DNA of 62,019 nucleotides from Bacillus sp. EB01 (GCF_000613125.1 NZ_HG964497.1:26590-88608), one strand, 5' to 3'; shown: positions 1 through 9,375, counted from the first letter of the stretch. The notes: generated from the letters alone by a model not told the origin. Numbers and translations are program-made.

Positions 1-51
1 AGTCCTTTTCATAAACCATCTTTCCGTTTCAGGCAGAAATGCTATTGGCGT

Positions 52-208
52 CATTTCAGGTTTAAAAAAAAGCTTGAAACATGTCCAATGAGCGCTATAG
101 GCACCATTTCAGGTTTAAAAAAAGCTTGAAACGTGTCCAATAAGTGCTATTGGCACCATTTCACGTTTAAAAAGAGTTTGAAACGTGTCCAATAAATACT
201 TCTGGCGC
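52..208. repeat. Tandem repeat, three units of 52-53 bp
   Basis: Three successive units begin CATTTCA at 52, 105 and 157. Each holds two inverted repeats: TTTCA...TGAAA and CCAAT...ATTGG (in the middle unit 107-131 and 137-153). Their centres lie 26 bp apart, half a unit. The array lies immediately downstream of arsC. Four other intergenic arrays in this window share the 51-53 bp period but not the sequence. Function unknown; the hairpins could end or stabilise the ars transcript. Confidence 0.85.
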
Positions 209-217
209 CGATTATCT

Positions 218-640
218 TTACTTCCCAGTTTCAGCAAAAGTCTTAATGCGGTCGCGAATCTCGTCGCGGACGCGCTGGAAGAATGCCCACTTTTCGTCGT
301 CGGTTCCTTCCGCTTTCGCTGGGTCATCGAAGCCCCAGTGTTCTTTTTTCACATGCGGAGGTGTTACCGGACAATGGTCTGCGGCATGGCCGCAAAGGGT
401 TACCACAAGATCCGCGTTGTTCAGAATGTCCGGATCAATAACATCTGAGGTATGGGTTGAAATGTCAACGCCCGCTTCCTTCATTGCTTTAACCGCATTT
501 GGGTTCAGTCCATGTGCTTCGAGGCCTGCACTTTTGACTTCCCATTCATTGCTGTTAAGATAATTTTTCGCCCAGCCTTCAGCCATTTGGCTGCGGCAGG
601 AGTTACCAGTACACAAGAAGTAAATTGTTTTTTTAGACAT
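218..640 (-). CDS. arsC: Arsenate reductase, thioredoxin-coupled
   Basis: Reduces arsenate to arsenite in the cytoplasm so that the efflux pump can export it. The 140-residue product belongs to the low-molecular-weight phosphatase-like ArsC family. The anion-binding CX5R loop is at residues 10-16 (CTGNSCR), and the redox-relay cysteines are C83 and C90, spaced as in the thioredoxin-dependent enzymes of Bacillus and Staphylococcus. I chose the ATG at 640, preceded by AGGAGA at good spacing, over a TTG further upstream that lies inside arsB. It is the last gene of arsR-arsB-arsC, 17 bp after arsB, and the ArsR family repressor probably controls it. Confidence 0.95.
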   Translation of the reverse strand: MSKKTIYFLCTGNSCRSQMAEGWAKNYLNSNEWEVKSAGLEAHGLNPNAVKAMKEAGVDISTHTSDVIDPDILNNADLVVTLCGHAADHCPVTPPHVKKEHWGFDDPAKAEGTDDEKWAFFQRVRDEIRDRIKTFAETGK

Positions 641-657
641 AGAAAAATCTCCTTTTT

Positions 658-1956
658 TTAAGAAAGTATCAATAGCCAAATATAGAGTCCTACCAGGGTA
701 ATGAACAGAGTAGGAATCGTGAGAATGATTCCTGTTTTAAAGTAAGTACCCCACGATATCCTGACTCCTTTTAAGGACAAGACATGCAGCCATAGCAAGG
801 TGGCAAGTGAACCAATCGGGGTAATTTTCGGCCCGAGGTCCGATCCAATTACGTTTGCATAAATTAACGCTTCTCTTACAATCCCGGTTGTATTTGTTTC
901 AGCAATCGCAAGTGCATCAATCATAACGGTCGGCATGTTATTCATGACGGATGACAGGATAGCGGCAATAAAACCCATTCCAATGGTTGCCGCAAACAGT
1001 CCATGGTCAGCGGTCCATTGGATTGCATCCGCGAGGACATCTGTTAAACCGGCGTTTCTTAAACCGTAGACGACAACATACATACCAATTGAGAAAAACA
1101 CAATATTCCACGGCGCGCCTTTTACAACGGTTCTTGTGTTAACAGCAGGGCTTTTCCTTGCCATGAACAAAAAGAAAATCGCAACAATGCCCGCAATAAT
1201 TGAGACAGGGACATTCAAGAATTCACTAATGAAATAACCCACCAGCAGCACGCCTAAAACAGCCCAGGAAAGGCGGAACATTTTCTCATCTTTAATGGCC
1301 TCCAAAGGCTTCTTTAACTGACCCAGTTCATACTTCTTTGGCAGATTTTTTCTAAAGTAAAGATAAAGAACAAGGATGCTGGCCACTAGTGAAAAGAGAT
1401 TCGGGATAATCATTCTTGACGCGTATTCATTAAAGCCGATCCCAAAAAAGTCGGCGGAAACAATGTTGACCAAATTGCTGACAACAAGCGGCAGTGAAGT
1501 TGTATCCGCAATAAATCCACTGGCGATGATAAAAGGAAAAATCATTTTCTCTTCAAATTTAAGGTTTCTAACCATTGCCAGAACGATTGGGGTAAGGATG
1601 AGCGCCGCACCGTCATTCGCAAACAGTGCTGCGACAAGGGCACCAAGAATACATATGAATACGAATAATTTAATTCCATTTCCTTTAGCTGTCCTTGCCA
1701 TATGCAAAGCCGCCCATTCAAAAAATCCAATCTCATCAAGTATTAACGAAATAAGAATTATCGCAATGAATGTAAATGTAGCATTCCAGACAATCCCGGT
1801 CACATCGATGACATCGGCAAAGTCAACGACACCAAAGAGCAGAGCAAGAATCGCCCCTCCGCACGCTGACCAGCCAATCGATAAATTTTTTGGCTGCCAG
1901 ATGACCATGATGAGTGTTACTAAAAATATAAACGAAGCAAGTAATGTTGAAACCAA
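658..1956 (-). CDS. arsB: Arsenite efflux permease
   Basis: Integral membrane permease of the ArsB/NhaD (ion transporter) superfamily, expected to extrude arsenite. The product is about 432 residues, the usual ArsB length, with about 12 hydrophobic segments. It carries typical motifs such as [12 protein letters not shown] in the first half and NNMPTVM in the second, the repeated helix-break regions thought to bind anion. Two TTG codons are possible starts. The one at 1956 is seven bases after GGAGG and is preferred over 1962, which is too close. It lies 32 bp after arsR and 17 bp before arsC. There is no arsA, so transport should be driven by membrane potential alone. Confidence 0.93.
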   Translation of the reverse strand: MVSTLLASFIFLVTLIMVIWQPKNLSIGWSACGGAILALLFGVVDFADVIDVTGIVWNATFTFIAIILISLILDEIGFFEWAALHMARTAKGNGIKLFVFICILGALVAALFANDGAALILTPIVLAMVRNLKFEEKMIFPFIIASGFIADTTSLPLVVSNLVNIVSADFFGIGFNEYASRMIIPNLFSLVASILVLYLYFRKNLPKKYELGQLKKPLEAIKDEKMFRLSWAVLGVLLVGYFISEFLNVPVSIIAGIVAIFFLFMARKSPAVNTRTVVKGAPWNIVFFSIGMYVVVYGLRNAGLTDVLADAIQWTADHGLFAATIGMGFIAAILSSVMNNMPTVMIDALAIAETNTTGIVREALIYANVIGSDLGPKITPIGSLATLLWLHVLSLKGVRISWGTYFKTGIILTIPTLFITLVGLYIWLLILS

Positions 1957-1988
1957 GTTCAAACCTCCAGTGAATCACATAAATTTTT

Positions 1989-2336
1989 TCAACAGCCGCA
2001 GCGCATCGTCGGGTTGCTTTTCAGGATTTGCTGCATTTTTTCCGTCTGTTCAGGGACATACTGAAGGATGTTCTCAACCAGAGGAAAAGCATCACTATCC
2101 GTATTAATGGAATAATAAATCCACTGGCCCTTCCGTTCTTCCTTTACAAGTCCAGCATCCTTAAGTTTCCTGAGGTGCTGGCTAATGGAAGGCTGGCTCA
2201 TATCAAATACTTCAAGCAATTCACACACGCACAGCTCCCTAATTTGCAAAAGGGCCATAATTGTCAGCCTTGTCCGATCACCAAGGAGTTTCAATATGAC
2301 CGAAGCTTGCTCCACTTCCACTTTTACCTGTTGCAC
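1989..2336 (-). CDS. arsR: ArsR-family metalloregulatory repressor
   Basis: A 115-residue winged-helix repressor of the ArsR/SmtB family, expected to bind the ars promoter and dissociate when arsenite is bound. The metal site is visible as ELCVCEL (C36 and C38) at the start of the recognition-helix region, followed by the DNA-reading segment MSQPSISQHLRKL. A C-terminal CGC may add ligands. Translation starts at GTG, just after GAGGTGG. First gene of the ars operon, so it is most likely autoregulated. The TATATA-rich inverted repeat upstream is the candidate operator. Confidence 0.94.
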   Translation of the reverse strand: MQQVKVEVEQASVILKLLGDRTRLTIMALLQIRELCVCELLEVFDMSQPSISQHLRKLKDAGLVKEERKGQWIYYSINTDSDAFPLVENILQYVPEQTEKMQQILKSNPTMRCGC

Positions 2337-2371
2337 ACGTCCACCTCTTTTCTTGTACTCTAAACGATATA

Positions 2372-2401
2372 ATTATATAGCTATTCGCTTATATAAATCA
2401 A
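2372..2401 (-). promoter_or_regulatory. Candidate arsR promoter and operator
   Basis: On the minus strand a TTGATT box (2396-2401) stands 18 bp from TATAAT (2372-2377). Between and across them lies the inverted repeat TATATAGC...GCTTATATA (2374-2395), the AT-rich imperfect dyad usual for ArsR/SmtB sites. Overlap of dyad and promoter fits repression by occlusion. Read by eye; not tested. Confidence 0.55.
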
Positions 2402-2444
2402 GAAGCAGTGGACGATTCGCAAAGTAGAACCGTCCCCTGTTTGC

Positions 2445-3929
2445 CTAATGGCTGGCGACTTTTTCAAGTCCGCCTGGTTTATTGTGAGTTGCTATGCGTT
2501 CGATTAATTTATTGCTTTCTTTGTTTAACCCTTTTAGATTTACTTTTATCCCATTCTGATGGTATTTGATAACAACTTTATCAATCGCGCCAACTGCCGA
2601 GTCATCCCATAAATGTGTGTTTGATAAATCAAGGTCGATTTCTTTTACATCTTCCTTAAAGTCAAAGCTGTTCACAAAGTCCGTAACAGAAGCAAAGAAT
2701 AGCTGTCCTGATACATGATATACCTTTTTATGTGATCCCGGTGCGGACATACTGGTAACCTTCACTTTGGATATCTTTGCTGCAAAGAAAATTGAGCTAA
2801 GAATGATTCCAACCAACACACCTTTAGATAAATCATGAGTCTGCATGACAGTAATAACTGTTACGACCATAACAATAGTATCTGTAATCGGTACCTTCTT
2901 TACTGTCTTAAATAGCGACCAATCAAATGTTCCAATCGAAACCATGATCATAACGCCGACTAATGCAGCCATTGGAATTTGAACAAGGAAATCCTTAAAC
3001 ATAATGATTAGCATTAATAAGAAAGATCCAGCAACCAACGTGGACAGGCGTCCTCGTCCACCCGATTTTACATTAATAACAGATTGGCCAATCATCGCAC
3101 AACCCGCCATGCCCCCAAAAAAGCCGGAAACGATATTGGCGATTCCCTGTCCGCGCGCTTCTTTGTTTTTATCACTGTCAGTGTCTGTCATATCGTCAAC
3201 GATAGACGCAGTAAGAAGTGATTCAACTAATCCAACAATCGCAATCGATAAGGAATAGGGAAAAATGATTTGCAGTGTCTCCAGTGTGAATGGAATATCA
3301 GGAATCAAAAATACCGGGAGTGTGGATGTTAGTTCGCCCATGTCTCCAACTGTCCGGACATCACTGCCTGTAAAAATCGCAACAGCCGTCATGGTCACAA
3401 TAGCGACCAATGGAGATGGTACGGCTTTTGTAAAACGCGGAAGAATGTATATAATCGCTAGTGCCCCAGCTACCATCGCATACATTTGCCATGACTCTCC
3501 AACAAAATGGGGCAGTTGGGATGCAAAAATCATGATTGCGAGTGCATTAACGAATCCAATCATGACAGATCGGGGAACAAATTTCATCAGCCGTCCTAGT
3601 TTTAATGCTCCCATTACAATCTGAATTACACCGGTCAAAATGGTAGCAGCTAGCAAGTATTGTAATCCATGGTCTCTCACCAATGTGGTCATTAACAAAG
3701 CAGTTGCACCAGTTGCCGCTGAAATCATCCCCGGCCGGCCACCAACAAACGCAATCGTAAACGCTATACAAAATGAGGCATACAACCCAACCATAGGGTC
3801 AACCCCGGCAATAAGCGAAAAGGCAATTGCTTCTGGAATCAAAGCGAGGGCAACAACTATGCCTGCCAATACCTCTCCTTTGACACTTCCGTTTCCCAGC
3901 CATGCAGATTTAATTGTAGTTAAATTCAA
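2445..3929 (-). CDS. SulP-family anion transporter with STAS domain
   Basis: A 494-residue inner-membrane transporter of the SulP/SLC26 family, with about 10-12 hydrophobic segments followed by a cytoplasmic STAS domain (about residues 400-494, containing [17 protein letters not shown]). Family members move sulfate, bicarbonate or other anions with sodium or protons. The substrate cannot be read here; similar Bacillus proteins are annotated as sulfate permeases. The likely start is a TTG at 3929, ten bases after AAGGAGAG. Monocistronic, same strand as the ars operon, with no shared promoter visible. The 250 bp upstream contain a small hairpin (GACTTTC...GAAAGTC, 3965-3987). Confidence 0.9.
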   Translation of the reverse strand: MNLTTIKSAWLGNGSVKGEVLAGIVVALALIPEAIAFSLIAGVDPMVGLYASFCIAFTIAFVGGRPGMISAATGATALLMTTLVRDHGLQYLLAATILTGVIQIVMGALKLGRLMKFVPRSVMIGFVNALAIMIFASQLPHFVGESWQMYAMVAGALAIIYILPRFTKAVPSPLVAIVTMTAVAIFTGSDVRTVGDMGELTSTLPVFLIPDIPFTLETLQIIFPYSLSIAIVGLVESLLTASIVDDMTDTDSDKNKEARGQGIANIVSGFFGGMAGCAMIGQSVINVKSGGRGRLSTLVAGSFLLMLIIMFKDFLVQIPMAALVGVMIMVSIGTFDWSLFKTVKKVPITDTIVMVVTVITVMQTHDLSKGVLVGIILSSIFFAAKISKVKVTSMSAPGSHKKVYHVSGQLFFASVTDFVNSFDFKEDVKEIDLDLSNTHLWDDSAVGAIDKVVIKYHQNGIKVNLKGLNKESNKLIERIATHNKPGGLEKVASH

Positions 3930-4145
3930 ACCTTGTATCTCTCCTTTTCATCATTAGTATTTTTGACTTTCAACTCTCATGAAAGTCGGGTCCGTAGGCA
4001 ACAGGAAACAGTATAAAGGATTGTGGCTAAAATGTGAAACATGGTGTAAGCGCCTCAACTTAAAGTTTTCTCAGTTATTCAAGGCTTTTCTCCCATTTGC
4101 TATGTAACACCATATTTCTTTTTAAAAAGACTGCCAAAAACAGAG

Positions 4146-4176
4146 AAAACAGGTTAGCCTGGTGGCAACCTGTTTT
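4146..4176 (-). terminator. Terminator after the usp gene
   Basis: Ten-base-pair stem AAAACAGGTT / AACCTGTTTT with an 11-base loop, starting 5 bp after the stop codon of the usp gene and followed on the minus strand by a T-rich stretch. Confidence 0.75.
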
Positions 4177-4180
4177 GTCG

Positions 4181-4600
4181 TTACTTTACTATTAATACTG
4201 GACAATGTGCTCGCTTGGCTACTTTATGGCTGACGCTTCCTAATACAAACTCTTGCAATGTATTTAAGCCTCTGCTGCCTATAATTACTATCTCAAACTT
4301 ATTTCGATTTACATAATCAACTATTTCGGGGCCAGGGTCACCATGAAGTATTGTTATATCATAAGAAACACCTGCATTTTCAGCCATTTTTATTACTTGC
4401 CTTAACCGTTCTTTCCGGCTGTCTTCTAAACCAGCTGAATTCCAATTAGCCAGTACTTCCGATTTGACCTTGTCAGGATCGACTACATAGAGAATCTCTA
4501 ACTTTGAATTTGGACTACATTTTGCAATTTGCAGTGCATTTTCGGCTGCTCTTATTGCATGTTGGGACCCATCCGTTGCCAATGCTATTTTTTTATACAT
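4181..4600 (-). CDS. Universal stress protein, UspA family
   Basis: A 139-residue cytoplasmic universal stress protein. The nucleotide-binding signature G-2x-G-9x-G(S/T) is present as GSRG...LGSVSH near the C terminus, so it is probably of the ATP-binding class. The N-terminal MYKKIALATDGS is typical of the family. Start ATG at 4600 with GGAGGT at good spacing; an upstream TTG inside that ribosome binding site is rejected. Single gene with its own terminator. Role in stress survival is inferred from the family only. Confidence 0.93.
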   Translation of the reverse strand: MYKKIALATDGSQHAIRAAENALQIAKCSPNSKLEILYVVDPDKVKSEVLANWNSAGLEDSRKERLRQVIKMAENAGVSYDITILHGDPGPEIVDYVNRNKFEIVIIGSRGLNTLQEFVLGSVSHKVAKRAHCPVLIVK

Positions 4601-4864
4601 TCCCACTACCTCCAAAGATAGTTAATGGTCTTGTCATATTGATATTTATTTCTTCACAAGGATTGATTAACCCTCTAATTTTACACCCTCCGAATCAATT
4701 TCTAATCAAACAATTATGTATAAATGGAAAACCATAAGCAGATTTCTTCAAAGCTAAGTTCGTCTGTATTGGGTAACCTTTTCTGAATTGATCCGTCTTC
4801 TTTTAGGAAGCGCATTTATGGAAAGAACGTTTGGATTATGCAGATAGAGTTAAGGAGAATTTGT

Positions 4865-5388
4865 ATGGGTGTAATTGCTGAAACGGAACGTCTGCTATTG
4901 AGGGTCTTTGAAGAAAAGGATGTTGAAGTTGCGATAGGGTTTTGGGGAGACGAGTAAGTAATGAAGCATTGTAATGGCACCGCCCCTCATCAGCACCTGC
5001 CAAAAGCGATCGAGGCTTATGCCGCCTGCCAAGCGGCAAAAGGCCTTTCCGTATACGCGGTGTGGATAAAGAATCTGGAAAGGTTATTGGTGCAGCAGGG
5101 TTTAATGTACGTGAGTCTCCAGAAACATCTGAACTGATTTACCATTTCGCAAAATCAGCCTGGGGCAAAGGCTACGCTACTGAAGCTGCCGCAGCATGTG
5201 TTGAGCTTGCAAAAAAACATCCTGGAACAGTAACAATCTTTGCGTCATCCGACCCGGACAATACTGGTTCCCTGAAAATCTTAGAAACGATTGGCCTCGA
5301 GTATAAGGGCATGAAATGGTTCGATGACACAAATCAGGAAGAGCCTTATTACGAAATGAACGTAAAAAGCAAGGCAACCAAAAATTAA
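4865..5388 (+). pseudogene. GNAT N-acetyltransferase, broken by a stop and a frameshift
   Basis: A ribosomal-protein-acetyltransferase-like (RimJ/RimL) GNAT gene in pieces. After AGGAGA, ATG at 4865 opens a frame reading ETERLLLR...FWGDE and then stops at TAA 4955-4957. The same frame continues with sensible family sequence (VMKHCNGTAPHQHLP...KGLSVYAV) to about 5060. There a missing base shifts the frame, and the protein continues from GTG 5062 (DKESGKVIGAAGFN, then the acetyl-CoA loop region GKGYATEA) to 5388. Restoring one base between 5059 and 5063 and changing TAA to a sense codon would give one protein of about 174 residues. Recent decay or, less likely, sequencing error. Confidence 0.88.
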
Positions 5389-5391
5389 AAG

Positions 5392-5420
5392 AGGAAGCAG
5401 GGAACTTTCCCTTGCTTCCT
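5392..5420. terminator. Bidirectional terminator between convergent genes
   Basis: Stem AGGAAGCA plus GGGAA pairing with TTCCC and TGCTTCCT. It starts 4 bp after the acetyltransferase pseudogene and reaches the stop codon of the convergent YfmQ-like gene. A-rich on one side and T-rich on the other. Confidence 0.7.
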
Positions 5421-5848
5421 TAAAGCGGGTTAAGTGGAAATTTATCTGAGAAGAGGCTGTATGCGATAAGCTTCTTTTTTGATTTTTTGACAACATCAAT
5501 TCGGTCCGCGTACGGGAACACATAAAGTTCAGTAGAATGTTTTCCGGTTTTCGCATCAACTATAATTGGCTGAACACCGCTCTCGGGGTTCAAATACGTA
5601 TCCTCTGTACCAGGCCATACATAGTGTTTTTCTTTAAAGACAGATTCATTAAAAGCACTAATAAGCGTTGCTTTCTTCTCTTCTTCCAACACTTGTCCTT
5701 TATACAAAACCGTTGCATTTTTGCTATCCAACTGTGAATGTGTTTCAAATTTACCAGTCATCCAGTTAATCACATCTGTGGGCAGGCAGGTGACGACAAT
5801 TTTAAAAAGACTAAAAAGAACAATTGACAGGATTACACCCCAGGTCAT
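5420..5848 (-). CDS. YfmQ-like uncharacterised membrane-anchored protein
   Basis: About 142 residues: one N-terminal hydrophobic segment (about 1-24, with CLPTDVINW after it) and then a soluble domain of about 115 residues with the recognisable stretch FPYADRIDVVKK. It resembles the uncharacterised YfmQ family of Bacillus; this is recognition from memory, not a search. The ATG at 5848 is preferred over 5854 because of spacing to GGGAGCGG. No function known. Its stop codon lies in the terminator hairpin shared with the convergent pseudogene. Confidence 0.7.
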   Translation of the reverse strand: MTWGVILSIVLFSLFKIVVTCLPTDVINWMTGKFETHSQLDSKNATVLYKGQVLEEEKKATLISAFNESVFKEKHYVWPGTEDTYLNPESGVQPIIVDAKTGKHSTELYVFPYADRIDVVKKSKKKLIAYSLFSDKFPLNPL

Positions 5849-5891
5849 AATCATCCGCTCCCTATTATTTCATTAATATTTTAAAATAACA

Positions 5892-6086
5892 CTACACAAT
5901 CCAATAAATATACACACCAACAGCAACTAACGATAAAAAGATCACAACACCATAAATAATTAATAAGTTTGTCGTATTTCTCTTGGTAGACTTACTATAA
6001 TTCTCATCCGCCTTACCGGCTAAAAGCAGTGTAGAAATCAGAGCAACTATAATCACAATAATAACCAAAACAAGTCCGATATCCAC
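5892..6086 (-). CDS. Small two-helix membrane protein
   Basis: 64 residues with two hydrophobic segments (about 3-24 and 42-63) separated by a polar, positively charged linker (KADENYSKSTKRNTT). GTG start at 6086 after AAGGGGTG. Not recognised. It lies 43 bp upstream of the YfmQ-like gene on the same strand, so the two may be co-transcribed. Confidence 0.6.
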   Translation of the reverse strand: MDIGLVLVIIVIIVALISTLLLAGKADENYSKSTKRNTTNLLIIYGVVIFLSLVAVGVYIYWIV

Positions 6087-6190
6087 ATAAACACCCCTTT
6101 TAACTTATTAAACACGCTTCATCCTATCTAAGTATAACTTTTTCACCAAAGGATTGGAACAAATAAATCCCAAATAGAAGGGGGCGACCT

Positions 6191-6220
6191 TTACCCCGAG
6201 GGGTAAGGGTCAGACCCCTA
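6191..6220. repeat. GGGGTCAGACCCC-type palindromic element
   Basis: Contains TTACCCC-GA-GGGGTAA followed directly by GGGTCAGACCCC. The element overlaps the stop codon of the Dph6-like gene. A longer copy lies at 7042-7083 beyond the other end of the same gene. This short palindrome is familiar from intergenic regions of many Bacillaceae. Confidence 0.7.
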
Positions 6221-6877
6221 TATCAAATCGCAATAGTGAAACCTTTCATTTTCCAGTTTACTGCCAATAGTGAACTCAACGTTTGTTTTAAAAATGGGCC
6301 CGGCAAAACAAAACGTGTGAAATTCTCCGTTTTCCCCGCATGGGTCTGCGGTTGGAGGCAAGGCTTTGAGGAAATCCCAATCGAGAAGACTTCCTAGGAA
6401 TTCGCTGCCTAATTTTTCACTATCTATGCAAGTGGTAATCGTATGAAACCCGAGGGAAATGAATTCTTTTATAATTCCCTCTGTATCTTCATTCCATAGC
6501 GGGAATACACCTTTCAAGCCATGATTGTTAATAGTCCTTTCCCGGTATTCCTTAACATCTTTCAAAAAGATATCCCCGAACACCACGGAGGTCACACCAT
6601 CTTTTTTCAACGATTCGAGCATGCTGGCCATTCTTTCTTGATAAACATTGTTAGGGCATTCCCTTGGAATGTACATTTTTCTTAGCGGTAAACCAAGGCT
6701 ATCCGCTTGTTTCTCCAGCAGGCTCTCCTTCACGCCATGACTGCTGATCCGGTTATCCTCTTCTACGATTGTTGTAAATAAACTATCCACAATATAGTTG
6801 CCACTTTGCAAAATCCTATAGAGGGCAAAACAGCTATCCTTGCCACCGCTCCATGAAATCGCAATCCGATCCTTCAT
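6218..6877 (-). CDS. ATP-pyrophosphatase, diphthine-ammonia-ligase-like
   Basis: A 219-residue PP-loop (adenine nucleotide alpha-hydrolase) enzyme of the ATP_bind_4 / Dph6-like family. The PP-loop SGGKDS is at residues 9-14, and the C-terminal half has the family stretch GVFPLWNED and the GENGEFHTF motif. In eukaryotes and archaea the family amidates diphthine. Bacteria lack diphthamide, so the real substrate is unknown and is probably another amidation or ammonia-dependent ligation. Start ATG 6877 with GGTGGAGA upstream, preferred over 6910. Monocistronic and flanked on both sides by GGGGTCAGACCCC palindromes. Confidence 0.88.
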   Translation of the reverse strand: MKDRIAISWSGGKDSCFALYRILQSGNYIVDSLFTTIVEEDNRISSHGVKESLLEKQADSLGLPLRKMYIPRECPNNVYQERMASMLESLKKDGVTSVVFGDIFLKDVKEYRERTINNHGLKGVFPLWNEDTEGIIKEFISLGFHTITTCIDSEKLGSEFLGSLLDWDFLKALPPTADPCGENGEFHTFCFAGPIFKTNVEFTIGSKLENERFHYCDLI

Positions 6878-7041
6878 GTCTCTCCACCTTATATAAATTT
6901 TTAGTTTCACTGTTATTAACCCAATGATATCAAAAGTTTAATAGAAGAAGGCAGAGAACCGCTCCTATTTCTTAGTGAACCATCGATATTTTCACCTTAG
7001 TGTTTTAGTCCGCTTTTGGCTGTCTCAGGGTTTAAAGCTAA

Positions 7042-7083
7042 AGGGGTCAGACCCCTACCCCTAAGGGTAAGGGTCTGACCCCT
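7042..7083. repeat. 42-bp nested palindrome
   Basis: A near-perfect 42-bp palindrome in which each arm is itself AGGGGTC(A/T)GACCCCT, joined through TACCCCTAAGGGTA. It lies 125 bp before marR and shares its core with the element at 6191-6220. It could fold into one long hairpin or two short ones. Possibly a mobile palindromic repeat or a terminator. Confidence 0.75.
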
Positions 7084-7167
7084 AAAAAGGAAACATCCCT
7101 TGCTTCTTTCATGTAATTTAGTTATAATTTATAATTATGTTTTATAACGTGTTAAAGGTGGTTAAGG

Positions 7168-7626
7168 ATGAAGAATGATGTAAGGCTGTTTGATCGGGTA
7201 ATGGATAGCCTGGTTGCGGCAAAAAATTCATATGACGCACTCCCTCCCTTAAAACAAGGAATGAAGCCGATTTACCACCGGGTTCTCTATATGATTCACC
7301 GCCTCCAGGAAGAACATGGTGCCGCTCGGGTATCTGACCTCAGTTCCGGACTGGATATCCTTCTGCCTAATATGACAAAGCTTCTTAAAGAAATGGAAGG
7401 TCAGCAGCTCGTCGAAAAATACCGGCCTCCAATCGATAAACGGGTAGTTCAAATTAGAATGACCTCTCAAGGCGAACAGTATTTCAACGATCGTGTCCTG
7501 CCATACCGCAATCAAGTCCTGAAAGAACTTGATAATCTTGAAACGGCCGACGTTGAAACCATGATCCGCACAATTTACCAAATACAAGATATACTTCACC
7601 GGGTATATGCAGATAGAAAGGACTAA
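7168..7626 (+). CDS. MarR-family transcriptional regulator
   Basis: A 152-residue winged-helix regulator of the MarR family. The DNA-binding part spans about residues 35-105, with the recognition region LLPNMTKLLKEMEGQQLV and a wing with the DKR signature (PIDKRVVQIRMT). The ends are helical dimerisation segments. It overlaps or abuts the following MFS gene, the usual arrangement of a local regulator with the efflux pump it represses. The ligand is unknown. Confidence 0.92.
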   Translation: MKNDVRLFDRVMDSLVAAKNSYDALPPLKQGMKPIYHRVLYMIHRLQEEHGAARVSDLSSGLDILLPNMTKLLKEMEGQQLVEKYRPPIDKRVVQIRMTSQGEQYFNDRVLPYRNQVLKELDNLETADVETMIRTIYQIQDILHRVYADRKD

Positions 7627-7630
7627 TGCA

Positions 7631-8833
7631 ATGCAACAAGAAAAAATCTGGACGAAGGATTTCATCGTCCTTATAACATCGAATTTCTTTATCTCATTAA
7701 CATTTTATTTGCTCATGACTTCAATGGCTTTATATGCGGTTAAAACATTTCAATCTTCACAAAGCAGCGCGGGACTGGCAGCCAGTATTTTCATCATTGG
7801 CGCAGTTTTCTCAAGACTTATCGCTGGAAAATACGTCGATGTCATCGGCCGCAAAAAAACACTGTATGGAGGGCTTGCCCTCTTTTTGATTAGCTCACTT
7901 CTTTATTTTCCTGTGGAAAGTTTAGCGCTGTTGTTTGTCATCCGTTTTGTTCATGGCCTGGCATTTGGTGTTGTATCTACTGTTCTGGCAACTGCTGCCA
8001 TGGATTCCTTACCAATTGCACGCCGTGGTGAAGGCAATGGCTACTTTTCACTCAGTTCCGCGTTGGCTACTGCGGTTGGACCTTTTCTCGCATTATTTCT
8101 TTCCACGAACTTTGGATATAATGCCATCTTCTTGGGGGGAGTAATCTTCAGTATCCTGGCGCTGGGCTCAGCGATGCTTGGACACGTAAAGGAACCTACG
8201 CTAACTGTCCAGGACCGTGCCCTTTTAAAAAGTGGATTCAAGCCCGGTGACTTTTTTGAAATGTCAGCCGTACCTGTATCACTGATCATGGTTATTGCCG
8301 GTATTGGTTATTCGAGCGTTGTCTCCTTTATCAACTCTTATGCAATTGAAATCGATTTGACCAATGCCGCTGCTTTTTTCTTTGTGGTTTACGCCATCTT
8401 CCTGTTCATATCCAGGCCGATTGCCGGCAAACTCTTTGACAGTCGAGGTGAAAACACGGTTATCTATCCGTCGCTTATCATGTTCGCAATTAGCCTGTTA
8501 TTGGTCGGCATCGCACAGAATGGCCTAACGCTGCTTCTTGCAGGTGCCCTTCTTGCGTTCGGATTTGGAACCCTGATGTCGAGTTTGCAGACAGTTGCGG
8601 TAAAAGTAGCGCCGCATAATAGGATTGCCCTTGCGATTTCAACATTCTACATCTGCCTTGACGGCGGTATGGGGATCGGTCCTTACATTATCGGGCTCAT
8701 CGTCCCACTCGTCGGTTTCCGCGGCATGTACCTCATCCTTGCGGCCATTGTCCTAAGTTTGGTATTCCTCTATTACCAGCTCCACGGGCGAAAAGCCGCA
8801 GCAGAACAACGCTACAAACAAATTGAAGCTTAA
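7631..8833 (+). CDS. MFS drug-efflux-type transporter
   Basis: About 400 residues with 12 predicted hydrophobic segments. The cytoplasmic loop between helices 2 and 3 has the MFS motif form GKYVDVIGRKKTL, and helix 5 contains a family-type stretch (SSALATAVGPFLA). Most similar by eye to the YwoG/bacillibactin-exporter-like group of 12-TM proton antiporters. The ATG at 7631 with GAAAGGA upstream is chosen; an in-frame ATG at 7607 would overlap marR by 20 bp. Co-transcribed with marR and followed by a strong terminator. Substrate not deducible. Confidence 0.9.
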   Translation: MQQEKIWTKDFIVLITSNFFISLTFYLLMTSMALYAVKTFQSSQSSAGLAASIFIIGAVFSRLIAGKYVDVIGRKKTLYGGLALFLISSLLYFPVESLALLFVIRFVHGLAFGVVSTVLATAAMDSLPIARRGEGNGYFSLSSALATAVGPFLALFLSTNFGYNAIFLGGVIFSILALGSAMLGHVKEPTLTVQDRALLKSGFKPGDFFEMSAVPVSLIMVIAGIGYSSVVSFINSYAIEIDLTNAAAFFFVVYAIFLFISRPIAGKLFDSRGENTVIYPSLIMFAISLLLVGIAQNGLTLLLAGALLAFGFGTLMSSLQTVAVKVAPHNRIALAISTFYICLDGGMGIGPYIIGLIVPLVGFRGMYLILAAIVLSLVFLYYQLHGRKAAAEQRYKQIEA

Positions 8834-8855
8834 ATTTATATGAAAGCAGTAAATA

Positions 8856-8886
8856 AAAACGCTTGGAGAATACCAAGCGTTTTTTG
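8856..8886 (+). terminator. Strong intrinsic terminator of marR-MFS
   Basis: Stem AACGCTTGG / CCAAGCGTT with a 6-base loop and a run of T, 23 bp after the MFS stop codon. Confidence 0.92.
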
Positions 8887-8980
8887 TTAATTTAGCTAAA
8901 GAACTACTTAGAAAAGAGGCTTCTAAAAACGAAAGACACAATTTCCGCATTTTCACTATCACAAGTACATATATCTACTT

Positions 8981-9196
8981 TTAACTTCGAATTATATTAA
9001 CTACTTTTTTGGTGGTCAGTACCGAGGCCGGTATGGCAATTACGACTGTAAAAAATAGCTGAAAGAGAAATATAAGCATACCATACGGGGCAAGCATTTC
9101 AAGATTGCCTATATAAACAAAAATCCGGCTTATAATAATTGTATAAATAACGAAAAATACGAATGCTAAAAAATAATACACAAAATCTTTAGCCAT
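8981..9196 (-). CDS. Small membrane protein, hypothetical
   Basis: 71 residues, almost entirely two hydrophobic segments (about 6-27 and 37-61) with a short polar tail (TTKKVVNIIRS). ATG at 9196 after GGGGGTG. I do not recognise a family. It stands alone between two convergent transcription units. Confidence 0.55.
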   Translation of the reverse strand: MAKDFVYYFLAFVFFVIYTIIISRIFVYIGNLEMLAPYGMLIFLFQLFFTVVIAIPASVLTTKKVVNIIRS

Positions 9197-9375
9197 TCGT
9201 ACACCCCCATTATCCCCTTATTAAAACAAGCAGTTGAACAATACCCTCAAAATAATTTTAACATAAATATCCAGAAAAACCCATTCGAAAATATAAATTC
9301 CTTAGCTGCCCGGACTCCAAAAAAGGGCGACTATTTAGCCACCCCCTAAAATTCTCTCTTCTTAACATTGATTTT

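Noticed and set aside
1376-2107. 243-codon plus-strand open frame across arsB and arsR
   Set aside because: Antisense to two well-supported genes, no ribosome binding site, composition of a mirrored membrane protein.
4836-5039. 67-codon minus-strand open frame
   Set aside because: Antisense to the acetyltransferase pseudogene, whose forward frames show family sequence.
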